Assembly (NCBI GenBank): GCA_029052085.1
Contig: JAIDJS010000292.1
Coordinates: forward strand, 1-9,613
Direction: 5' to 3'
Source: Eubacterium sp.
Lineage (GTDB): Bacteria; Bacillota; Clostridia; Oscillospirales; Acutalibacteraceae
Length of the DNA stretch: 9,613 nt
This document shows positions 1-5,965 of the stretch, piece after piece. Made by a program: the position numbers and the translations under genes. The notes beneath the pieces were generated by a model, which was not told where the DNA came from, searched no databases, and was given only the letters and a program-made list of their open reading frames with translations. Within the stretch, counting starts at the first letter, position 1, and each line of letters begins with the position of its first letter.

Positions 1-62
1 CGCCCCTCCCGCCCCCGCCCCCCCGCTTTTTCTTTACTGATCCTGCGACCCGCGTGATCTTG
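1..62. other. Probable sequencing/assembly artefact at contig end
   Basis: The first ~25 bases are almost pure C on the plus strand, which is poly-G when read in the direction of the collagen gene. Nothing else in this AT-rich window looks like this. Reading on the minus strand, the regular Gly-X-Y codons stop near base 62. An AGATC then follows, with GTCG and AAAGA at roughly the offsets they have in a common Illumina adapter, and then the G-run. That pattern fits low-quality adapter read-through followed by the dark-cycle poly-G of two-colour chemistry. The adapter resemblance is loose, with several mismatches, so this is an inference. The last ~10 residues of the collagen reading frame should not be trusted. 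Confidence 0.55.
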
Positions 63-849
63 TCGCTCCCGTGGGACCTGTCGGACCAGTCGGACCGGTT
101 ACACCGTTTGCGCCTGTGGCACCCGTTGGACCTGTAGGACCGGATGGACCGGTTACACCATTTGCGCCTGTAGCACCTGTTGGACCCGTTGGTCCCATTG
201 CTCCATTTTCACCATCTGCACCTGTGGCACCAGTAGGACCTGTAGGACCGGATGGACCGGTTACACCATTTGCGCCTGTGGCACCTGTCGGACCAGTCGG
301 ACCGGTTACACCGTTTGCGCCCGTGGCACCTGTAGGACCTGTTGGTCCGGTTGGACCCATTGCTCCATTGGTACCGGCTGCACCTGTAGGACCCGTCGGA
401 CCCATTGCGCCGTTTACACCATCTGCGCCTGTGGCACCAGTAGGACCTGTTGGACCTGTAGTACCGGTAGCACCTGTAACACCTGTAGCGCCGGTAGGAC
501 CGGTTGGACCCATAGCGCCGTTTGTTCCGTTTATGCCGTTTGCACCTGTAGCACCCGTAGGACCAGTCGGCCCCATTGCACCATTTGTTCCTGCCGCACC
601 AGTAGGGCCTGTAGCACCTGTTGGACCGGTGAAGCCTGTAGGACCAGTTGGGCCTGTAGCGCCTGTCATACCAGTGGGACCTGTCGGACCGCCTGCAGGA
701 CCTGTAGCACCAGTCGGACCGGTAGCGCCCGTTGCGCCTGTTGGTCCGGTGATTCCGTGAGCGCAACAACAGATATGTGTTACGCCGCAATCACATTTTC
801 TTTCATTTTCACAATTATTTCCATTGTAAATATTTGTGTTCAAATGCAT
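34..849 (-). CDS. Collagen-like Gly-X-Thr repeat surface/exosporium protein (3' end unreliable)
   Basis: The product is a 271-residue protein. A short non-collagenous head (residues 1-31) is followed by an almost unbroken run of Gly-X-Y triplets from about residue 32 to 262, mostly GPT, GAT, GAN and GVT. Nearly every third residue is Thr, the usual O-glycosylation target in bacterial collagens such as BclA. The head has six cysteines within residues 13-29 (C13, C19, C21, C27-C29), suggesting disulfide or metal-mediated anchoring. One extra glycine at residue 53 breaks the triplet register. There is no signal peptide or LPXTG motif, consistent with a spore-coat or exosporium protein assembled from the mother cell (inferred). 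The start has GGAGG at 860-864, ten bases upstream. The glycosyltransferase gene ends 54 bases upstream on the same strand. The final ~10 residues (...RSRGSQDQ) lie in apparent artefact sequence, so any C-terminal trimerisation domain is lost. The protein class is confident; the spore location is not. Confidence 0.82.
   Translation of the reverse strand: MHLNTNIYNGNNCENERKCDCGVTHICCCAHGITGPTGATGATGPTGATGPAGGPTGPTGMTGATGPTGPTGFTGPTGATGPTGAAGTNGAMGPTGPTGATGANGINGTNGAMGPTGPTGATGVTGATGTTGPTGPTGATGADGVNGAMGPTGPTGAAGTNGAMGPTGPTGPTGATGANGVTGPTGPTGATGANGVTGPSGPTGPTGATGADGENGAMGPTGPTGATGANGVTGPSGPTGPTGATGANGVTGPTGPTGPTGATRSRGSQDQ
92..345 (-). repeat. Tandem DNA repeats coding collagen triplets
   Basis: The collagen region is built of near-identical DNA cassettes. 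The block GGACCGGTTACACC[A/G]TTTGCGC (plus-strand reading) starts at 92, 146, 254 and 299. The spacings are 54, 108 and 45 bases, all multiples of nine, so any length change keeps the Gly-X-Y frame. Bases 128-171 and 236-279 are identical over 44 bases. Such repeats are prone to slippage and recombination, and they explain why an assembly would break here. Confidence 0.8.
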
Positions 850-870
850 AATTTACAATCCTCCATTAGT

Positions 871-893
871 TATAGGTGAATAACACACCTATA
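871..893. repeat. Perfect inverted repeat TATAGGTG-N7-CACCTATA
   Basis: Eight-base perfect arms (871-878 and 886-893) surround a 7-base loop between the glycosyltransferase stop and the collagen gene's ribosome site. No T-run follows on either strand, so it is not a standard intrinsic terminator. It could be an operator, an mRNA-processing or stability hairpin between two co-transcribed genes, or part of a separate collagen-gene promoter. The repeat itself is certain; the role is not. Confidence 0.6.
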
Positions 894-903
894 TTTAATT
901 TAT

Positions 904-1986
904 TCAAAAGATATCTCTTTGGTGCAAGGTATTAAAATATTCGATATTCTGAAGATAGGCAGCAGAGCAGGGTCTGTATTTGCCGGCCATATTATTATAT
1001 TTTTCAGCTTCTGAATGATTTCCAAGTCTGTCATAACAAACGCAAAGCTGAATGCATGGAAGATATCCCTGTGCATTAATATTATTAAATCCACCGTTTT
1101 TTTCATCTGTCGGAAGTGTTAAAGCAAGTTTAAACCAATAAATAGCTTGGTTGTATGCTTCCTTAAGCATAAATAAATTTCCTGCTTCACAGCAGATTTC
1201 AGCCCTTGGAATATCATAGGAAAAGGAATGGAAAAGAGCATTTACCGCATTGTCAATATTGCCGATTGTTCGATAGCAATAAGATAAAATCCTGCATGCT
1301 TCTATTTTATTTTCAATCCATCCGTTCTTATTTTCAATAAAATCAGAAAGCACTGCTATAGCTTTGTTATATTCATTGTGATAATAAAGCTCCCTTCCGT
1401 AATAAAACATATCTCTGGGCTGCAATGGTTCTCCGTCCTTGATTTGCTTTTCGTAAATGGAAAGATTTCTTCGGCTGTATTCAGTTTTAACAGAATGATG
1501 TTCTATTTCTATATCGCTGTAAATGATATTTCCTCTTGGTTCAATTGCTTCATGCACTCTGCCTTTCCACACAGGATTTGATGCCTTTTTGATAAGTCTT
1601 TCCCGATAATAAGAAAAGGCTGCTTTGCCGTTTTCGTCAAATGCAGTGATGTATTTCATCATAACAACATCTGCATCATTCATGTTGTTTTTAAGCTCCA
1701 AAAGCTGTTCACAGTTTTTCTTTGAAACGATATCATCGGCATCAAGCCACATAATATAATCTTTTGTTGCTTTTGAAAAGGAAAAATTCCGTGCTACCGA
1801 AAAATCGTCAACCCATTTAAAATCAAAAACCTTATCTGTATATTTTTCAGCTATTTCTTTTGTTGTATCGGTGCTTCCCGTATCTACTATCACGATTTCA
1901 TCAACGGCATTTTTAATGCTGTCCAGACATCTTGAAAGCACCTTTTCTTCGTTTTTTACAATCATACATAAGCTTATCGTTGCCAT
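904..1986 (-). CDS. GT2-family glycosyltransferase with C-terminal TPR-like region (SunS/SgtA-like)
   Basis: This is a 360-residue cytosolic enzyme that probably transfers a sugar from a nucleotide-sugar onto a protein. Residues 1-~200 form a GT-A, family 2 domain: ISLCMIVKNEE at the N-terminus, the VDTGSTDTT nucleotide-binding segment (34-42), the FSVARNFS segment (62-69), the metal-binding DXD motif D82-A83-D84, and a later VHE motif. Residues ~200-360 are helical with repeated aromatic/Ala patterns typical of TPRs, which often bind the protein acceptor. The same two-part layout occurs in the protein glycosyltransferases SunS and ThuS. The start at 1986 has GGGAGG six bases upstream. The gene directly precedes the Thr-rich collagen-like gene on the same strand, as sgtA precedes and modifies bclA3 in C. 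difficile, so the collagen protein is the obvious candidate substrate (inferred). The sugar donor cannot be read from the sequence. No membrane segment is seen. Confidence 0.85.
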   Translation of the reverse strand: MATISLCMIVKNEEKVLSRCLDSIKNAVDEIVIVDTGSTDTTKEIAEKYTDKVFDFKWVDDFSVARNFSFSKATKDYIMWLDADDIVSKKNCEQLLELKNNMNDADVVMMKYITAFDENGKAAFSYYRERLIKKASNPVWKGRVHEAIEPRGNIIYSDIEIEHHSVKTEYSRRNLSIYEKQIKDGEPLQPRDMFYYGRELYYHNEYNKAIAVLSDFIENKNGWIENKIEACRILSYCYRTIGNIDNAVNALFHSFSYDIPRAEICCEAGNLFMLKEAYNQAIYWFKLALTLPTDEKNGGFNNINAQGYLPCIQLCVCYDRLGNHSEAEKYNNMAGKYRPCSAAYLQNIEYFNTLHQRDIF

Positions 1987-2040
1987 AGTTTACCTCCCGT
2001 ATCATCACTACATTTTATGTTGTTTGGGGATAAACGGCAC

Positions 2041-2072
2041 AAAAAATTCCCCAATCTGTTTAGATTGGGGAA
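2041..2072 (-). terminator. Strong intrinsic terminator of the two-component/HtrA operon
   Basis: A perfect 11-bp stem (TTCCCCAATCT / AGATTGGGGAA, 2047-2057 with 2062-2072) with a 4-base loop is followed on the minus strand by a run of Ts (2041-2048). It lies 17 bases after the HtrA stop codon. It also isolates the glycosyltransferase/collagen pair from the operon upstream, implying that the pair has its own promoter. Confidence 0.92.
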
Positions 2073-2089
2073 AGCTGTATTAATTATCA

Positions 2090-3577
2090 TTATCCTTTTG
2101 ATTCAATAAGTGTACATTCAATTTCAAAGGTATCTATCTGATTGTTTTTGATTCGTGCAATGGTAAGTTTAACCTTATCGCCGGGCTTGCTCTTTGCAAG
2201 AACCGAAGTCATTACATCGGTTGAAACCATCGTTTCTCCATTAACGGCAACAATCATATCATATGGCTGAATGTCTTTGGAAATAAGGTCTGAATCGTTT
2301 GAAATATCGTTGATTACCATTGTTCCGGAAGCATTTTCAAAGCCAAGCTGGTTAAGAGCATTTACGATTGCACTTGCATTTGAATAGGAGGTTAAGCTTT
2401 TGTAGGATATTCCAAGCTTTGCTCTGCCTTCAACATATCCAACCTTTATAAGGCTGTTTGCTGTTGCAACAGCGGTATTGCTTGGAATTGCAAAGCCCAT
2501 ACCCTCGTATTCGGTAGCAGCAATTTTTGATGAGTTAATGCCGATTACCTGTCCCTGCATATTGAATAGACCGCCGCCGCTGTTGCCGGGATTAATGGAA
2601 GCGTCTATCTGAATACACTCTGTGTTGTAGCCGATGGTAGACTGAATCGGTCTGGCAAGTGCTGAAACATATCCGCTTGATAAGCTGTTGAGGAAATCAA
2701 GTCCGCCGGGACATCCGATTGCAATAACCTGCTCGCCCAAAACAGTCTGGTCTGATTTGGCGAATTCGGCAATTTTAAGACCGGTTTTATTTATTGAAAG
2801 AACGCCGATGTCGGTCTGACTGTCATATCCTACCATTGCAGCTTCATATTCTGTTTTATCGTTAAGCGTAACTGTGAATTTTGAACCATCGCTTATTACA
2901 TGAGCATTTGTTAAAACATAAGTTTTTCCGTTGCTTTCAAGCATAAGCACACCTGAGCCTGCTCCGGACTGAACCTGCTCTCCGCTGTTATTCTGAGAGC
3001 CGTAGCCGTAAAAGTTGCTGTAATTGGTTGCCTGTGTGTAAACGGTAATTCCAACGCAGGAATCCACAACATTCTTTGCAACGCCTGCAACAGTCAAATC
3101 GCCTGAGGAATTCTTTTCCGGAACTTCAGCCTGATCATTTGTGTCAACCTGTGCGGATGGATTTGTTGTATTGGAATTATCATTGCTATTATTTTCGCCT
3201 ACGGCAGCGGCTATAAATAATCCGACAATTGCAAGCACTGCGCAAACACCGAAAATAATAATCAGAGTAATAACGGTTCTGTTCTTTTTCTTTGGCTCGG
3301 GATTTTCTGTGTGAACAACAGGCTCAGCGCGATATGGGCCGTATGGGTTTGCCTGTGGATTTGCATTATAGTATGTGTTTTGATTCTGATTATTAGCAGA
3401 AGTGTATGAATAATGATAGGTTGTGTTGTTTTCCGTACCTGTGCTTCCGGAAGCCGCATTTTCTGGCGGATTCTGCTCTGCAGTCTGCTGTGTGCTTTCA
3501 GAATTTGTTTTTTCCTCTGTGTTTTCATTTTGCGGATTGCCGCAGGTGTATTCTTCTTTGTTTTCAAATTCATTCAT
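2090..3577 (-). CDS. htrA: HtrA/DegP-like membrane-anchored serine protease with PDZ domain
   Basis: This 495-residue protease/chaperone acts at the outer face of the membrane, degrading misfolded exported proteins. Order of parts: a cytoplasmic low-complexity tail rich in Asn, Gln, Thr and Tyr (1-95); a positive PKKKNR stretch; one membrane segment (~101-126); a disordered linker; a trypsin-like domain (~160-370) with the full catalytic triad H226 (VLTNAHV), D256 (QTDIGVL) and S333 (PGNSGGGL); and a C-terminal PDZ domain (~385-490). It is a little longer than Bacillus HtrA because of the tail. The start at 3577 lies 3 bases after the kinase stop, and GGAG sits inside the kinase's last codons, so the two are very likely translationally coupled. 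It is the last gene before the terminator. Sharing an operon with a two-component pair suggests envelope-stress control like CssRS/htrA, but operon membership is the only evidence for that here. Confidence 0.95.
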   Translation of the reverse strand: MNEFENKEEYTCGNPQNENTEEKTNSESTQQTAEQNPPENAASGSTGTENNTTYHYSYTSANNQNQNTYYNANPQANPYGPYRAEPVVHTENPEPKKKNRTVITLIIIFGVCAVLAIVGLFIAAAVGENNSNDNSNTTNPSAQVDTNDQAEVPEKNSSGDLTVAGVAKNVVDSCVGITVYTQATNYSNFYGYGSQNNSGEQVQSGAGSGVLMLESNGKTYVLTNAHVISDGSKFTVTLNDKTEYEAAMVGYDSQTDIGVLSINKTGLKIAEFAKSDQTVLGEQVIAIGCPGGLDFLNSLSSGYVSALARPIQSTIGYNTECIQIDASINPGNSGGGLFNMQGQVIGINSSKIAATEYEGMGFAIPSNTAVATANSLIKVGYVEGRAKLGISYKSLTSYSNASAIVNALNQLGFENASGTMVINDISNDSDLISKDIQPYDMIVAVNGETMVSTDVMTSVLAKSKPGDKVKLTIARIKNNQIDTFEIECTLIESKG

Positions 3578-3580
3578 TGT

Positions 3581-5119
3581 TTATTTTTTCTCCTTTTTAT
3601 ATATAGGGCTGAATTGTTTCGGTAAAGTAAATGTAAATTCGGCAGTTTCCGTACTGTCGCTCTTTGCAAGAACTCTTCCGCCGTGCATTTCAATCATAAG
3701 CTTAACAATATAAAGCCCTAAGCCTGCACCCTTTGAATCAAGACTTCGGCTCTTATCTACTTTATAGAATCGCTCAAAAACCTTTGAAAGCTCTTTCTGC
3801 TGAATACCCTCACCGCTGTTTTTTATGTTTACTTCAATATCTGTATTGCGCTCGGTAAGCAATACCTCAATATATCCGTTTTCATTAGTGAATTTAACAG
3901 CGTTATCAAATAAATTATAAATTGCCTGATAAATCATATCGGGATCAGCAACAATATAGGTTTGTTTTAAGTTATCAAGCCCTCTGATTTCAATATTTTT
4001 ATTTTCAATTTTTTGCTCAAAGGTTAAAAGAATATGGATAATCTGATCGGAAATATCATAATTAGACGGCTTCATTTCAAGATCGCCGCTTTCTATTTTG
4101 CTCATATTGAGCATGGAAACAACAAGTCTGGAAAGGCGCCTTACCTCAGTGCTTACGATTTCAAGATAGTATTGCTGCTTATCCTGCGGAATGGTTCCGT
4201 CCAGTATTCCGTCAATAAATCCTGCAATCGAGGTCATAGGTGTTTTGAGCTCGTGGGAAACATTTGAAACAAAGCTTCGTCTTGAACCCTCAAGTGCATC
4301 CAGTGCATCAGCCATGTCATTAAAGGCTCTTCCAAGGTCAGCAAGTTCGTCATTTCCCGCTACCTTAACTCTGTATGAAAAGTCGCCGACAGCAAACTGT
4401 TTTGTAGCGCTGCTCATCTGATGAAGAGGAGTAATCATTTTCTTTGTTAAATAGTATATACAAACGAATGCAAGAATAAGGCAGAAAAATGCAGATACAA
4501 GAAATATTCTTAAAAATTCAAGCACAAGCGTCTGAACTCCCGTATTTGCAAGAGAGAATACAGCGCCGATCATTTGTCCGTCAGACATAATCGGTCTGCC
4601 TACAACAAAATACTGAAGGCTTAAAATATGTGTTGTTTCAACGATTTCTCCAAGCTTTGCAACAGAATCGATAATAGAACTGCTCATTTTCAGGTTGTCA
4701 TGCTTTGAGCAAGCAAGCATGCTTTTTGAAAAAGGCAGGGAGCCTGCCCGTTCGCCGCAGAAAATGATATTTCCGTCCAAATCGCAAACGAAAACATCTG
4801 CTTCAATGGATTGTGAAATTGTCGAAAGGGTTTCACAAATTAATTCTTTTTCAATGCTGTAGCTTTTATTCATATCATGAATGTCAATAACGTTTTCAAC
4901 TGTGTTGGAAACGGAGGCAGTGTTGTTCTTTAAAAGCTGGGTTCGCTCATTTGCCGTGTAATTATTAACAAGAATAAAAAGCGAGGAGCCAAGCACCATA
5001 AACACAATAATAAAAATAGCAGCAAACAAAAGAAAATATTTTGTAAATATATTTGAATTTGCAAGAATGATTCTCGATGTGCGGTTTCTTAATGCTTCAA
5101 GCCTGTTTTTTATTGACAT
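3581..5119 (-). CDS. Sensor histidine kinase (two TM, HAMP, HisKA, HATPase)
   Basis: This is a 512-residue membrane sensor that autophosphorylates on His and passes phosphate to the neighbouring response regulator. Order: cytoplasmic N-terminus, TM1 (~27-52), an extracellular domain of ~145 residues with PAS/Cache-like segments (VFVCDLDGNIIFC; RPIMSDGQMIGAVFS), TM2 (~201-224), HAMP (~225-278), and HisKA with phospho-acceptor H289 in SNVSHELKTP. The HATPase domain has N-box NLFDNAVKFT (~402-411), G1 box NSGEGI, F-box FERFYKVDKS and G2 box GAGLGLYIVK. The G1 box has Asn434 where DxGxG is the textbook form; this variant is known in many working Firmicutes kinases, so activity is still expected. 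The start is 5 bases after the regulator stop. The kinase is PhoR/WalK/CssS-like in architecture, and the signal it senses cannot be told from the sequence. Confidence 0.94.
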   Translation of the reverse strand: MSIKNRLEALRNRTSRIILANSNIFTKYFLLFAAIFIIVFMVLGSSLFILVNNYTANERTQLLKNNTASVSNTVENVIDIHDMNKSYSIEKELICETLSTISQSIEADVFVCDLDGNIIFCGERAGSLPFSKSMLACSKHDNLKMSSSIIDSVAKLGEIVETTHILSLQYFVVGRPIMSDGQMIGAVFSLANTGVQTLVLEFLRIFLVSAFFCLILAFVCIYYLTKKMITPLHQMSSATKQFAVGDFSYRVKVAGNDELADLGRAFNDMADALDALEGSRRSFVSNVSHELKTPMTSIAGFIDGILDGTIPQDKQQYYLEIVSTEVRRLSRLVVSMLNMSKIESGDLEMKPSNYDISDQIIHILLTFEQKIENKNIEIRGLDNLKQTYIVADPDMIYQAIYNLFDNAVKFTNENGYIEVLLTERNTDIEVNIKNSGEGIQQKELSKVFERFYKVDKSRSLDSKGAGLGLYIVKLMIEMHGGRVLAKSDSTETAEFTFTLPKQFSPIYKKEKK

Positions 5120-5124
5120 CGGTT

Positions 5125-5820
5125 TTATTCCTTGGTTTCAAATTTGTAGCCTACGCCCCAAACGGTTTTAAGTGTCCATTTATCGGAAACACCTTCCAGC
5201 TTTTCACGAAGTCTTTTTACGTGAACATCAACTGTTCGTGAATCCCCGTAATAATCAAATCCCCAAACCTCGTCCAAAAGCTGATCTCTTGTATAAACTC
5301 TGTTTGGATTGGATGCAAAGTGATAAATCAGTTCAAGCTCTTTTGGGGGTGTATCGATTGCTGCTCCGTTAACCTTAAGCTCGTAATTTACAATGTTTAT
5401 TTCAAGCTTGTCATATACAACGGTTTTCTTTTCGTCTGATACAGCTTCGCTGTCGCCCTTTGAACGGCGCAGAACGGCCTTGATTCGTGCCATAACCTCT
5501 TTTGCTTCAAATGGCTTGGTAACATAATCATCTGCGCCAAGCTCAAGACCAAGCACCTTGTCAAAGGTTTCGCCCTTTGCGCTAAGCATAATAATAGGCA
5601 CTGATGAGGTTTTGCGAATTTCACGGCAAACCTGCCATCCATCCATTTTCGGAAGCATTATATCAAGTAAAACAAGATCAGGGGATTTTGCGGCAAAGGT
5701 ATCAACGGCGGTCTGACCGTCATTTGCAACATAAACCGTGTAGCTTTCGTTTTCAAGATAAAGCTTGAGTAATTCGCAGATGTGAAGATCATCATCTACA
5801 ACAAGAATTTTATTGCTCAT
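5125..5820 (-). CDS. OmpR/PhoB-family response regulator
   Basis: The DNA-binding partner of the downstream kinase is 231 residues from the chosen start. The receiver domain (~1-118) has the acidic pair in VVDDD, phospho-acceptor Asp in LLDIMLP (residue 53), the conserved Ser of IIMLSAK, and Lys in the VTKPF motif (residue 102). After a short linker comes an OmpR-type winged helix (~130-228) with the PPKELELIYHF, RDQLLDEVWG, RTVDVHVKRLREK and WGVGYKF signatures. Two ATGs are in frame, at 5826 and 5820. The GGAG at 5829-5832 is 2 bases from the first and 8 from the second, so 5820 is the likely start. It is the first gene of the regulator-kinase-HtrA operon. It probably activates its own operon under envelope stress (inferred). 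Confidence 0.94.
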   Translation of the reverse strand: MSNKILVVDDDLHICELLKLYLENESYTVYVANDGQTAVDTFAAKSPDLVLLDIMLPKMDGWQVCREIRKTSSVPIIMLSAKGETFDKVLGLELGADDYVTKPFEAKEVMARIKAVLRRSKGDSEAVSDEKKTVVYDKLEINIVNYELKVNGAAIDTPPKELELIYHFASNPNRVYTRDQLLDEVWGFDYYGDSRTVDVHVKRLREKLEGVSDKWTLKTVWGVGYKFETKE

Positions 5821-5828
5821 AATCATTT

Positions 5829-5832
5829 CTCC
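5829..5832 (-). promoter_or_regulatory. Ribosome-binding site deciding the response-regulator start
   Basis: GGAG on the minus strand sits 8 bases before the ATG at 5820 but only 2 bases before the in-frame ATG at 5826. The downstream ATG is therefore the better start. Confidence 0.75.
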
Positions 5833-5867
5833 TTTTGGGTTAATATTACCATTCGTTTTTGTTTATA

Positions 5868-5896
5868 ATTTTATGTTTTGGTAAACAAACAGTGAA
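5868..5896 (-). promoter_or_regulatory. Candidate sigma-A promoter of the two-component operon
   Basis: On the minus strand TTCACT (5896-5891, 4/6 match) is separated by 17 bases from TAAAAT (5873-5868, 5/6 match). Transcription would start near 5861, about 40 bases before the ATG. A weak -35 fits a promoter that needs an activator, such as the regulator itself. Confidence 0.42.
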
Positions 5897-5900
5897 ATTT

Positions 5901-5917
5901 GTTAAAAATTTTTTAAC
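5901..5917. repeat. AT-rich perfect palindrome upstream of the two-component operon
   Basis: GTTAAAAA-T-TTTTTAAC is a perfect 8-bp-arm palindrome just upstream of the candidate -35 box. It could be a regulator-binding site, an UP-like element, or the T-rich tail of the terminator of the AAA+ gene that ends at 5966. Confidence 0.4.
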
Positions 5918-5928
5918 TTCGGGCAAAG

Positions 5929-5954
5929 CCGATTCAATACAAAACTGAATTCGG
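5929..5954 (-). terminator. Weak candidate terminator after the AAA+ gene
   Basis: On the minus strand CCGAATTCA (5954-5946) pairs with TGAATCGG (5936-5929) with one bulged base and a 9-base loop. It begins 11 bases after the AAA+ stop. The T-rich stretch (5901-5917) is offset from the stem by about 12 bases, so this is a poor match to a standard terminator. Confidence 0.3.
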
Positions 5955-5965
5955 ATGTGTCTGTT

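Noticed and set aside
92..345. CRISPR array
   Set aside because: The repeats are contiguous coding triplets with no unique spacers of constant length.
71..760. Long open frame on the plus strand opposite the collagen gene, giving GPV/APV repeats
   Set aside because: It is the mirror of the repetitive GGN-CCN-ACN codons, which lack stops on both strands. There is no ribosome site, and the frame ends with the repeats.
3581..5119. Inactive kinase because the G1 box has Asn instead of Asp
   Set aside because: NSGEGI/NTGEGI variants are common in Firmicutes kinases, and all other boxes and the phospho-acceptor His are intact.
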